From: Brachypterus glaber
Taxonomy: Eukaryota > Arthropoda > Insecta > Coleoptera > Kateretidae
Length of the DNA: 64,000 nucleotides
NCBI GenBank assembly: GCA_958510825.1
Contig: OY294049.1
Location: forward strand, 31,214,774 to 31,278,773
Direction of reading: 5' to 3'
Within the stretch, counting starts at the first letter, position 1; every line of letters starts with the position of its first letter. Shown piece after piece: positions 45,637-55,099 of the stretch. Position numbers and translations under genes: made by a program. A model generated the notes under the pieces. The model was given only the letters and a program-made list of their open reading frames with translations. It did not search any database and had not been told where the DNA came from.

Positions 45637-46195
45637 ACAATAAAATATTAGCACTGTCGCCATCGCCAAATAGACAATTCAAAAAAACAAGAAACATTAG
45701 GTACCCTCTACACTAAAGACCTAAACCTCTTCAAATTTTCCATATTTTGTTTTACAAAAAATTAAATTTTTTTTTAGATTTTTTTTTTTAATAAAAACTA
45801 ATAGTTTTATCCTTCGACCAAACGCTGATTTCATACCAAATTTTAAGCCGATCGGATAAACCGATCGGTAGGTCGTGAAGGTTTATAGACAGACAGGAAT
45901 CATACTGGCAAAGGGTCTAATCGCAATATGAGACCTTAAAATGGATAACACGGTCGTTTTCTTGATTTTGAATGTTTGTACGATAACAGTGCTTTCCCTT
46001 CCATTGGCAGGGGTCGGAAAAGTAAACGTATCGGCTAAGGCCCTTTTTTTAATCCTTTAGGTTTTAGAATGCTAAACAAATGCTTTATTTGCCACTATCT
46101 AAGTATTTCGATTTATTATGCAAATATAACTCTTCTGTCTGAGCACCAAATATGGTGCTCAGATCAATTTTGGCAATTTTGGCTTAACGTGTTAA

Positions 46196-46391
46196 GCTTA
46201 AAAAAATATAAAACTAATATTAAAATAAAAATTTGATCAGTGACAGCGAAGAGCTAAAAAAACGATTTTTTTCTCCTGAACTCCTATAATGTGCATGTCA
46301 ACTTTATTTATCCACGGTTTTTCTTATGCCAAATTTATGATGTACTTTTTTATACATAGAATTTTTGGCTAAATTCAAAAATGTAAAAAAT
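46196..46391. other. No gene; short spacer in intron 2
   Basis: AT-rich DNA between the piggyBac end and repeat C; nothing recognised. Confidence 0.5.
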
Positions 46392-46549
46392 TACAGGGTG
46401 TTCCATTAAAAAAAAACATATTTCCGACGAAACCGGAAGTGAAACAAAAAAATTAAATCCGCCATTTTTTAAATCACCAAAGTTTAGTTTTTATCGAATG
46501 AAGATTAATCTTAATTTTTAGGGTGGACATAAATAAAACTCACCCGGTA
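46392..46549 (+). repeat. Dispersed repeat C, copy 2
   Basis: Starts tacagggtgttccattaaaa, continues with ccggaagtgaaac and tttagtttttatcgaatgaa, and ends aaaactcacccggtata. Same family as 37289-37394 and 51285-51487. Confidence 0.78.
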
Positions 46550-46558
46550 TACATATTA

Positions 46559-47863
46559 TACAGGGTGATTCAGAAATGGGGTAAAAAACTTTAAGAGGTG
46601 ATTCTAGGTCCAAAAATATGAAAAAACGTTCCTATAAAGTAGTTTTAATTTCACATCTCTGGAACCCCATGAACGACAGTAACGATTTTTTGTACATGCC
46701 TTAACATTGAAAAAGGCTATTCTTTATTTAATTTTTATTTGGCAATTTTAACCAGGGAAACGCATGTCACATGTCACTTTTTTGCCCCAAACTTTTTTAT
46801 CCGGAGTCTTTTTGACATTTTCTCAATAAAATAAGATTCTTTAGTTAAAAATACATAAAAAAGTTACTCTTTATGTAACACCGTTTTCGAGAAAATTGCA
46901 ACTTAAGAGGCAATTTAACGTTCTGAGTATCAAAACTAGGAACTAAAAAATGCAGTACTGAACCTAGATGTACCTAGATGTATATGAGCTTTTTTCACAG
47001 TTTTTAATGTAGAATAACCCTGCAGTAAGTTTTTATTGGTGCATTTTTTAGTTCCTATTTTTGATGCTCAGAACGTGAAATTCCCTCTTTAATTGCAATT
47101 TGGTTATTGGCTGTTGACATAATTTGTAAAAAGAATGCAAAAAATTTACACTGTAAAAAGTTTTGGGCAAAAATGTGGTAAAGCCACAGTCATTTCTCAC
47201 GCCTAGGAGATAAGGTAAAATTTAAAAACTATATTAACTTAAAATAATTGACTTTAATAATACTAAACCACATGCAAAACCTTGTCCCTCTGACTCAAAG
47301 GTCTCCAGAGATATTAAATAAAAACCCAATTTTTGGTATGCCCTTTAATAGGCCATAACTCCCTTAGGAGTGACTAATATTTTTTGATGGTCGCGAATTT
47401 TGGGACACTGTATTATAGGACTATAATAGTCCTTAACAATATGGAAATATTAAATATATTTCTTTAATGCAAACAAAAAAAAATTAAAAAAGACAAAAAA
47501 TAATCCTATTTTGAGAAAATGTCAAAAAGCCTACCGTAGGCTTTTTACCCGTAGTGTTGGGCAAAATAGTGACATCCCCCCGACATCCCCCCCCCCCATT
47601 TTGCACAGCCCTGGTTAAAATTACCAAAAAAAATAAATAAAAGGATAGCCTTAATCAATGTTAAGGCATGTGCAAAAAATTAATTATATAATTACATTAG
47701 TTCATAGATATATTAAATAAAAACTACTTTTCATATGTACCCTTACAAGGGTCGTAGCTCCCTTAGGGCTCATTTCCGGACCAACCTTTATAGGAACTTT
47801 TTTCGTATTTTTGGACGGAATCATCCTTTAAAATTTTGTACCCTATTTCTTAATCACCCTTTA
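46559..47863. mobile_element. Repeat-B-like inverted-repeat element abutting a splice donor
   Basis: The left end tacagggtgattcagaaatg is mirrored at the right end (ctatttcttaatcaccctttat); the following blocks gattctaggtccaaaaatat and aaaaaacgttcctataaa are also mirrored, so arms are about 80 bp. Inner text (cgtagctcccttagggctca; attttctcaataaaataag) is related to repeat B. The right end is six bases from the 5' splice site of the exon at 47870. Non-coding. Confidence 0.75.
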
Positions 47864-47869
47864 TATTAC

Positions 47870-48020
47870 CTGGACATGGCTTCTTCAATCTCCCTCTGAG
47901 CAGCTTCATTACTCTTCGCCTGCGGCTTACTAATCGGTTGCGTCGCATGTTGAATGTTGATCGGAGTGTCCTTAAAATTCAGACCATTCAATTTTAGTGC
48001 GTTTAGAACACTCGGTTGTT
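47870..48020 (-). CDS. SREK1: SREK1-like splicing regulator, RRM2 end and linker exon
   Basis: 151 bases, acceptor TTTTTCAG (48023-48021), donor AG|GTAATA. Two bases complete a Glu codon from the previous exon, then QPSVLNALKLNGLNF, KDTPINIQHA and QREIEEAMS, leaving two bases that join the next exon. The segment SVLNALKLNG..F...P..I is the last helix and strand of an RRM; the IEEAM motif matches the linker of SREK1/SRSF11 family members as I recall them. The first intron bases are directly followed by the terminal repeat of a transposable element. Confidence 0.9.
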
Positions 48021-48577
48021 CTGAAAAATAATTATTTTCTTAACTAGTGTATTAAGAATAACAAAGATAAAATCACTTAATACACGAGTTGATAATTAAA
48101 TTTTATACAACACCCTTTAATTTTAAATAAAAATCTATAATTTAGCAAAAAATTATGACAAAAAAGTTTTCTCAGTATGCAAAAGAGTGAGCAACGCATT
48201 TTTTAGTCACTAGTGGAAAAAACTTAACTTTTTTATATTTAAAATAGTGTTCTTCTATGCGAAAGAGAGCAAACATTTTTTAGTCACTAGTGGATAAACT
48301 TAACTTTTAATATTTAAAATAGTGCTAAAACAAACGTTTTTATAAAAGTGTTGGATAATATACATTTTTATTGTGCATTCTTATTTAAGGTTTCACCTCG
48401 GTTCCCACTAAACTTGGGGACTCTTAATAAAGTGACATTAAACTTTGATGTTTAATATAAATAAATAAATAATATAACTTTATTATTTCAACCCTTTCCC
48501 ATCTTACAATAAAAAAAAGTAAAATAATATTCTTAAGAACACAAAGCAGCCTTGACAGGCTGGTGACATGTTCATAA
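48021..48577. other. Intron 1 part; no gene
   Basis: Acceptor tract of the exon at 47870, then AT-rich DNA with a near-repeat: two blocks of about 90 bp (agtcactagtgga, aacttaacttttt, aaaatagtg) at about 48205-48255 and 48290-48330. Confidence 0.5.
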
Positions 48578-50371
48578 AAGTCCAAACGTTCATATAATTC
48601 TTATCTTGAGGATATTGAACGTAATATTAAAAGTAATCCTAATAGCTTTTGGTCCTATGTTAATACAAAGAGGGGCACTGATCCTATACCTGATACGCTT
48701 TACTATGACGGAGCTGAACTTAAAAATCCACAAAGTATAGTTAATGCATTTGCATCCTTTTTTCAAAAATCTTATGGTGAGCCCAGCACAAAAAATGACT
48801 TTAGTTTTGAATCCAGCAGTGCTAACAATAATTACTTTAACATTATTAATGTAGAAGAGTGTGATGTCCTAGAAGCTCTTAAAAGTCTTAAGTCTAAACC
48901 TACTGCAGGTCCGGACGGTATACCGTCATTTTTACTAAAAGATTGCGCTTCTGCACTATGTTCTCCGTTGACCAATTTATTTAATTTAGCCCTTAAGACA
49001 TGTCAGTTTCCAGATAGGTGGAAAATATCCAGAATAACTCCTGTTTTTAAAAAAGGCAATAAGAAAAACGTTGAAAATTATCGGCCTATTACAATTATTT
49101 CAAATTTTGCGAAGGTTTTCGAGATGGTTTTGCACAAACTAATCTATGCTAATATAAAACATTTAATTTCAAAACTTCAGCATGGTTTTTTAAAGGGTAG
49201 ATCCACAACTACAAATCTTGCATGTATTATTCAATATATCTCTCAAGTTCTCGATGACGGTGGTCAGGTTGATGTAATATACACCGATTTCTCCAAAGCA
49301 TTCGACGTACTTAACCATTTTATTTTACTTAAAGCGATGTACGACATGGGTTTCTCAATCGAATTAATTTACTTTTTTCACTCATACCTAGTGGATCGAT
49401 ATCAATATGTTGAATGTCGTGGTTTTAAATCCTTTTGGTTTTTGGCGACCTCAGGGGTTCCTCAAGGATCTATATTAGGTCCTTTGCTATTTCTTATTTT
49501 TATTAACACTATTTTTAATTTAATTTATGTCCCTGCTTTAGCTTTTGCAGATGATGCAAAGTTATATTATAAAATAAAAGACTTGGTAGATTGTCAGAGG
49601 CTTCAAAATGCACTAAATAATTTAATTAAGTGGTGTCGTGAAAATAAGTTACCTCTGAACGCTGCCAAATGTAATGTAGTCTCTTTTACAAAGAAAAAAT
49701 CTACTTTAGTGTTTAACTATAAAATTGATGACATTGTTGTTGCTAGAGTGTCGGAAATTAGAGATCTAGGAGTTATGTTTGATAGTAAATTGGATTTCAG
49801 TTTACATATTGAGAAAACAGTTACATCAGCTTTTCGTAGTCTTGGTTTTGTTATTAGAAATAGTTACGGTTTTAAAGATCGATCGGTTTTGTTTGCATTA
49901 TTTAATTCCTTTGTTTTGTCTAAACTTGAATATGCAAGCCTGATTTGGAATCCAAAATACAAATACGAAATTGATGCTATCGATAAAATTTTAAGGTTTT
50001 TAAAATTTGTTAGCTTTAAAATAGATGGGGTTTACCCTATTATTGGTATTGATAACAATCTTTTACTGGACAGATTTAACATAATGAGCTTAAAAAACAG
50101 AAGAGCTTCCGGATCTGTAATTTTTTTGTACAAAATAATTCACAGTAAGATTGATTGTTCAGAACTCTTAGAAATGTTAAATTTTCATATTCCTACAGCC
50201 ACTCGTACCAACGATACATTTTATTTGTCGAAGCCTAGAACCAACTTACTAACATTTTCACCGATTTACACTATGTGCAAAAACTATCATAAGATTCAAA
50301 CTGATGTTGATATATTCTCCTGCAGTAACAGCCGCATTAAATTTGTCTTTCGCCAATTAAATTTGGACTAA
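48578..50371 (+). CDS. LINE reverse transcriptase, uninterrupted C-terminal ORF2 part
   Basis: The frame is open from about 48578 (SYNSYLEDIERNI) to the stop at 50371, about 597 codons without a lesion. Motifs: TAGPDGIPSFLL, IYTDFSKAFDVLNHF, SGVPQGSILGPLLF, ALAFADDAKLYY, IRDLGVMFDSKL, LSKLEYASLIWNP and the C-terminal PRTNLLTFSPIYTMC. It has the same layout as the LINE at 33-36 kb and the split one at 14-16 kb, so these are relatives. The endonuclease is missing through 5' truncation, so this copy cannot move alone; the clean ORF indicates youth. Confidence 0.9.
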   Translation, partial: KSKRSYNSYLEDIERNIKSNPNSFWSYVNTKRGTDPIPDTLYYDGAELKNPQSIVNAFASFFQKSYGEPSTKNDFSFESSSANNNYFNIINVEECDVLEALKSLKSKPTAGPDGIPSFLLKDCASALCSPLTNLFNLALKTCQFPDRWKISRITPVFKKGNKKNVENYRPITIISNFAKVFEMVLHKLIYANIKHLISKLQHGFLKGRSTTTNLACIIQYISQVLDDGGQVDVIYTDFSKAFDVLNHFILLKAMYDMGFSIELIYFFHSYLVDRYQYVECRGFKSFWFLATSGVPQGSILGPLLFLIFINTIFNLIYVPALAFADDAKLYYKIKDLVDCQRLQNALNNLIKWCRENKLPLNAAKCNVVSFTKKKSTLVFNYKIDDIVVARVSEIRDLGVMFDSKLDFSLHIEKTVTSAFRSLGFVIRNSYGFKDRSVLFALFNSFVLSKLEYASLIWNPKYKYEIDAIDKILRFLKFVSFKIDGVYPIIGIDNNLLLDRFNIMSLKNRRASGSVIFLYKIIHSKIDCSELLEMLNFHIPTATRTNDTFYLSKPRTNLLTFSPIYTMCKNYHKIQTDVDIFSCSNSRIKFVFRQLNLD

Positions 50372-50512
50372 TATTCTGTACTCTACTAGTTTGATTGTTA
50401 TTATTTTTTTTTATAATTCTGTATCTTGTTGTTTGACTCATCCTTTAATTGGTTTTTACTGTTGGATGTAACAATAAATAAATAAATAAAATAAATAAAT
50501 AAATAAATATAT
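48578..50512 (+). mobile_element. LINE, 5'-truncated in RT, (TAAA)n tail
   Basis: Contains the C-terminal half of ORF2, a 3' UTR of about 100 bp and a tail aataaataaataaataaata ending near 50510. Lies in intron 1 of the host gene in antisense orientation. Confidence 0.88.
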
Positions 50513-50580
50513 AGTTCAGTCAAAAAGTAAAGTGTTTATACAAAAAAAAAAGAAAAAAATATATTAACTAAATAGTAATT

Positions 50581-51020
50581 TTAAAGTTTTTTTAGCAATT
50601 TTTTAAATCTCATATAATTAGTTGCAGCTTTCATTTCTCTTGTTAAAGAATTGAATTCTGTTATGCCTCTACTTAAAGTATTGTTCTTTACGGTATTGGA
50701 TTTAAAACTTTGTGGTCGGAGGTTTATATTGCCTCTAGTATCATAGTTACGTGTTTCACAGTACTGAGTTAGGGTACACTTTGATTTTTGGAGTTTATGC
50801 TTTAACCTATATATTAATTTGACTAGTTCGTTTTTTCTTATTTTCCTAATATCACAAATATTGTTATTGTACAGATCAGCACTCGGAGTGTATCTGTTTA
50901 GTCCGAACAATGACTTGATACATCTATTTTGGGTCCTTTGGATTTTGTTGATGTCTGTCATTTTATTTAGGGTACCTTGGAAAAAGGTACTTGTAACTGC
51001 AAGGAGTAGGTATACTATAG
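50581..51020 (-). pseudogene. LINE ORF2 C-terminal fragment (minus strand)
   Basis: Minus strand reads VTSTFFQGTLNKMTD, IQRTQNRCIKSLFGL, KNELVKLIYRLKH and TRGNINLRPQSFKS to a stop at 50581. The pattern HPIVY..., IQ..QNRC.., R...., resembles the region after the RT in jockey/CR1-like LINEs of a different family from its neighbour. Only the last about 145 codons remain. It faces the tail of the plus-strand LINE, so the two elements meet 3' end to 3' end. Confidence 0.75.
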
Positions 51021-51155
51021 GATGCAGGGTGCTTTATTAGCCTTTTCATAAAACTGAAAACTGAAAACCCGTAGTAGCCATGATTTAGCAAAACTAAATT
51101 TAGTAACTTTCATTTTAAATAATCACCTGTCAAAAATTTATATTTTTACATATTT

Positions 51156-51269
51156 CGATTCAGAAATTCATTCTGAGAACAAGCATGTGTCACTTGTCAA
51201 TATTTGACAGGTCATGTCATTTTTATTTAAATTAACACATGCTTGTTCTCAGAATGGATTTCTGAATCG
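51156..51269. mobile_element. 114-bp palindromic MITE
   Basis: cgattcagaaattcattctg at the left and cagaatggatttctgaatcg at the right, with agaacaagcatgtgt mirrored by acacatgcttgttct. No ORF. Confidence 0.8.
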
Positions 51270-51284
51270 AACTGGGTAATAATC

Positions 51285-51487
51285 TACAGTGTTCCATTAA
51301 AAAAAAACATCTTTATGCCACTTCCGGCGAATCCGGAAGTGAAACAAAAAAAGAAATAAATCCGCCATTTTATAGCCAATGTAAAATTATATAAATCACC
51401 AAAGTTTCGTTTTTATCGAATAAAAATTAATCTTTAAAAATTTTATGGATGGACATAAATAAAACTCACCCCTCGAATCACCCTGTA
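51285..51487 (+). repeat. Dispersed repeat C, copy 3, next to a splice donor
   Basis: Begins acagtgttccattaaaaaaa, continues cacttccggcgaatccggaa and cataaataaaactcaccc, and ends with aatcaccctgta, 16 bases from the exon edge at 51504. The last 15 bases differ from the other copies and look like the end of another CAGGGTG-ended element. Confidence 0.75.
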
Positions 51488-51503
51488 TTACGACTTGTTT
51501 TAC

Positions 51504-51747
51504 CTGTAAACTCGACTAGCATGTGGTTGCTCCCGTCCAAAGGTCTTCTGCAAGACCGCACGTACTTCACTTCTCCGGCGGGGCTGAAAAAATTGATGAA
51601 ATCATCGTTGGTGGCGGTGGGCGGCTTGTTCGCCACCAAAATCGTGCGCCGGGTTTCCTCTATTTTGCAACTGTCGTACGACGCCGGCAGCGGCGGATAC
51701 GGGGCCATGCCATTCGATTCTAGTTGGGGATCGGTGGTGACGATGAC
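51504..51747 (-). CDS. SREK1: SREK1-like splicing regulator, RRM2 exon
   Basis: 244 bases, acceptor TTCTTTTTTTCAG (51750-51748), donor GTAAAA (51503-51498). In phase 0 it reads VIVTTDPQLESNG, MAPYPPLPASYD, KIEETRRTILVANKPP, then FINFFSPAGEVKYVRSC and HMLVEFT. KIEE.RRT preceding an RNP2-like ILVANK, followed by FF...GEVKYVR and an RNP1-like HMLVEF, matches the second RRM of SREK1 as I know it. No start codon context: the exon has a good acceptor, so coding exons for RRM1 are expected further right, outside the window or in the gap. RNA recognition domain of a nuclear splicing regulator. Confidence 0.85.
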
Positions 51748-51944
51748 CTGAAAAAAAGAACAGTTAAAAAAAAATCGAAAAAAGATTTTTTTTTTAAATG
51801 GTCAATTTTAATTTAATTTTTTAAACTTTTTATTTTGAATAAATAACAACTTAAAAAGCTAAAATATATATTTTTTTTATTTCATTTTATTAAATTAATA
51901 AAATCGAGGATTAGTGGTGACTTTTTTAACACAGCCCCACAAAA

Positions 51945-52395
51945 AAAAATCAGACCAGCGAACCAGACCCATGTATCCCTATGTATTTTCGGTAGCTGAA
52001 TCCGAATCCGAGGGGGTCAAAAAAAATTCAGACCAGCCAACCAGACCCATGTATCCCTATGTACTTTCGGTCGCTGAATCCGAATTCGATGTCGAAAAAA
52101 ATCGTACTCCCCCCAAAATCTTTAGCTAGAACCAAAAAACACTCCTGGAATGGGGTAAAAAAATTCAGACCAGCGAACCAGACCCATGTATCCCTATGTA
52201 TTTTCGGTCGCTGAATCCGAATCCGAGGTCAAAAAAAATCGTACCCCCCCAAAATCATTAGCTAGAGCCAAAAAACATCCCCGGAATGCGGTAAAAAATA
52301 ATTTTCAGACCAGCGAACCAGACCCATGTATCCCTATGTATTTTCGGTCGTTGAATCCGAATCCGAGATCAAGAAAAATCGTGCACCCCCAAAAG
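51945..52395 (+). repeat. Terminal tandem array, four units (cagaccagcgaaccagaccc)
   Basis: Each unit has a cagaccagc(g/c)aaccagac block, atgtatccctatgtattttc and ggtcgctgaatccgaatccg. Unit length varies (about 70-140 bp). Only one unit is found at the opposite end (55395-55475). Confidence 0.85.
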
Positions 52396-52956
52396 GTAAT
52401 GGTATGTTAGAGGTAAAAACTTTTAGAGGTACAATTTTTGGAGGTAAAGGTTTAGAGATAAGTGACTTCGCCCATTTAAAACACAGAGGGAGAAGGGGTG
52501 AAAGCTACTTCCCATATATAAAAAAATCGATCCAAAACAGCAATGACTGCTGAAAAAGCTCGAAATATTTAAGTTGCAAAACTGCACCAGGTCCAACGTA
52601 ATCTTCATAAACTACCCTTATAGGGTTGAGAACAACCATTCCTAAGTTTAAAGGATGTGAGAAAAACAAGAAAAAACGTTAAATCCAACAGGATTTCTAT
52701 TTTGATCAATGTTATGATTGACTAAATTTGCGTAGTACTAAAATAGAACTAGAAACTGACATACCATCAGCGTCCTACGGTGTCAACCCTCAAAGAGTGT
52801 GAAACCTACCCCCTATGTAAGATTTAACTATAAAAAGTTACAGTAACTACTATAAAAAATCGAAACACCTGCGTTGTGTGGAAGTGAGAAGAAACTAGAC
52901 TAATTTCGAAGCTGTGCTTGAAAACCACCCCTCTTCGGATCTAGGAGACTTTGCCG

Positions 52957-53205
52957 AAAAATTTACCGCGAAAATTTTACCGCGAAAACTTTTACCGCGA
53001 AAACATTTACCGCGCAATGATTTAACCGCGAAAGGTTTCACCGCGAAAAAGTAATTACCGCGAAAAATTATTACCGCGAAAAATTATTACCGCGAAAACA
53101 TTTAACGCGGAAACTATTATCGCGACAATAAAAATCTCGCATACTTTTACGTCGTAATAATATAATCGCGCATACTTTCGCCGCGCAATATGATAATCGC
53201 GCCTA
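52957..53205 (+). repeat. Array of TTACCGCGAAAA motifs (left arm)
   Basis: About a dozen copies of ttaccgcgaaaa or close variants, spaced 13-18 bases apart, drifting rightward into cgcgc-containing variants. Mirrored by the array at 53570-53795. Confidence 0.85.
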
Positions 53206-53569
53206 AATTTTAATTAAAAAAAATAACCTTAAAATATATATTATAATTTTTTGAATGAAACGCTTATTTTATAATCATAGTTTTGTTTTTATTTTTTATC
53301 AAAAACAAAACCAAACAATTTAATCATATTTATGTTTTTTAAAATACTAAAATTATAACACCAATATAAAGAAATTAGTTATGTATTATATTATATTTAT
53401 TAGTAATATAATTATAATTTTACTTACATATATGTTTAAAAACCAAACCAAACAATTTAGTTATATTAAAATTTTGTTAATTCTGCAATTATTAAACTTA
53501 ATAAACAAATTGGTAAAAAAATATTATAAGAAAAAACGTAATTTAAAATTAGACTCGGAATTTGCGTTA

Positions 53570-53795
53570 AATATTTTCGCGGATATTACTTTCGCTATAT
53601 ATTTTTCGCGGTAATTGCATTTCGCTATTTAAACTTTTCGTGGTAATAGTTTTCGCTATTTTTATTTCGCTTTAATATTTTTTCGCGTTAAATTTTTATC
53701 GCTGTTAATCCTTTGCGCGGAAAAAAAAAACATTTCGCGGTAATTTTTACGACGAAATATTTTCGCGATAATTGTTTTCGCGGTAAATTTTTCGA
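53570..53795 (-). repeat. Array of TTTTCGCGGTAA motifs (right arm)
   Basis: About a dozen inverse copies (ttttcgcggtaa and variants such as ttcgctattt). With the left array it forms an inverted repeat around an AT-rich spacer of about 360 bp without recognisable coding sequence. Confidence 0.85.
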
Positions 53796-54534
53796 AGAAG
53801 GCTCCCGTTCCCGTAGTTTTCACTCCTTCTGAGGGTTGACACTGAAGGACGTTGATGGTACATAAGTTTCTGGTTTTATTTTAGAGTACTACGCAATTTC
53901 AGCCAATCATAGCATCCATGAAAATAGAAATCCTGTTGGATTTAACGTTTTTTCTTGTTTTTTTTTTCTCGTGTCCTTTAAACTTGGGGTGTTTGTTCTC
54001 AACCCTATAAGGGTAGTTTATGAAGATTACGTCGGACCTGATGCAGCTTCTTATCACTTTAACAAAACTTAGACATTTCGAGCTTTTCAGCAGTGATTGC
54101 TGAATTGGATAGATTTTTTTATATATGGGGAGTAGCTTCCACCCCTTCACCCCTGTGTTTTAAATGGGTGAAGTCACTTATCTCTAAACCTTTACCTCCA
54201 AAAATGTACCTCTAAAAGTTTTTACTTCTAACATACCATTACAAAAAACATACCTCTAAACTTTCTACCTCTAAAAGTAATCACCTCTAAAAACAACCTA
54301 GCTTTGATTATTGTTGCTAAGTTAGCTTTTGTTTGTTTATTCTAATATTTGTCAAAAATGGTGTTCATTCATAGAGAGCAAAAGACGAAAAAAACTAGCT
54401 TTATTAAACAATTTTATTTTATTTATTTATTTATGAAAATTTATAATACTTTAACCTAAATAACTTATTGCACAACATTTTTCTTTATGTATTATAAAGA
54501 ACGAACTTATGGAGAAAAGCTGTATTGAATATGT

Positions 54535-55099
54535 GTGAAATATAAAGAATTAGGATGTCTTGGTAACATACATACATTAAATAATGTTGTAATCGAACAA
54601 GTTAGCCACACTCATCTACCCGATCCCTATGATTTGGCCAAGAGAGAAGTGATAAACAATATAAAAAACAGGGCTGTGAATACAATAGAAACTCCACAGC
54701 AAATAATTGCTGATACATGTGGAGACGTGGCTGTCTCTACTCTTGGGAAGTTGCCCTCGATAAATGGTATGAAGGCGATCGAGAAACAAAAATGATAACG
54801 TTCCGCTGAGCCCAGTATCTTTGTCTGAATTAGAAATTCCAGATTTTTTTAAAAAATTTAGGGATGAATTTTTTTTTAGATACGATAGCCGTGACGAGGA
54901 TAGAATTTTAATTTTTTCTACAGATGAAAACTTACAATTTATGAAAGAAAATCAAAACTGGTATGTAGATGGTACTTTTAGCATTTCACCTACATTATTT
55001 TATCAAATCTATACTATTCACGTTGTGGTAGAGCAATTTTCCGTGACAGTAGTTTTTGCTGCTCTGCCCAACAAAAATCAGAAAACCTATGAAAAATGA
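54535..55099 (+). pseudogene. MULE-type (Mutator-like) transposase fragment, one frameshift
   Basis: First frame (54535-54795): CLGNIHTLNN, VSHTHLPDPYDLAKRE, which looks like the C..H.H end of a FLYWCH-type zinc finger and the linker after it. After a frameshift near 54790 the second frame (to 55099) reads LSELEIPDFFKKF, FSTDENLQFM, WYVDGTFSISPTLFYQ, and FAALPNKNQKTYE. The DGTF..SP..FYQ and LPNK....Y motifs are typical of MULE transposase domains. The rest of the catalytic domain is missing. The fragment is flanked by arrays of ttagaggtaa motifs (54180-54300 inverted, 55150-55240 direct). Confidence 0.75.

Larger units (their letters stand above)
37530..46195 (+). mobile_element. piggyBac-like element, internally deleted, interrupted by BEL/Pao
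   Basis: The left end ttaacactttaagcgcc and the right end, read inward, ttaacacgttaagcc both start at TTAA, the target of this superfamily. Near each end is a small palindrome with the same core (gagcaccattaaagatgctc at about 37676; gagcaccaaatatggtgctc at 46141). Between them lie a transposase N-terminal fragment, a C-terminal cysteine-rich fragment and a BEL/Pao insertion (38530-45459). Without the insertion the element is only about 1.7 kb, so the catalytic core was deleted. Confidence 0.75.
31649..47869 (-). other. Intron 2 of visible SREK1-like gene (16.2 kb)
   Basis: From donor GTAATA at 47869 to the acceptor at 31649. It holds, in window order, a plus-strand jockey fragment, a minus-strand LINE, dispersed repeats, a piggyBac-like element with a BEL/Pao element inside, and a repeat-B-like element that touches the donor site. 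Confidence 0.75.

Noticed and set aside
53381..53614. 77-codon ORF rich in Ile/Leu/Lys in the spacer of the palindrome
   Set aside because: Composition follows from the AT-rich spacer and ends within the motif array; probably chance.
52957..53795. Regular short repeats resembling a CRISPR array
   Set aside because: The motif is only 12 bases, spacers are 1-6 bases, the array is mirrored and the context is insect nuclear DNA with spliced genes.
53899..54150. 83-codon minus-strand ORF with Lys-rich end
   Set aside because: It lies in an arm of the large palindrome and has no recognisable domain; the mirrored arm does not preserve it.
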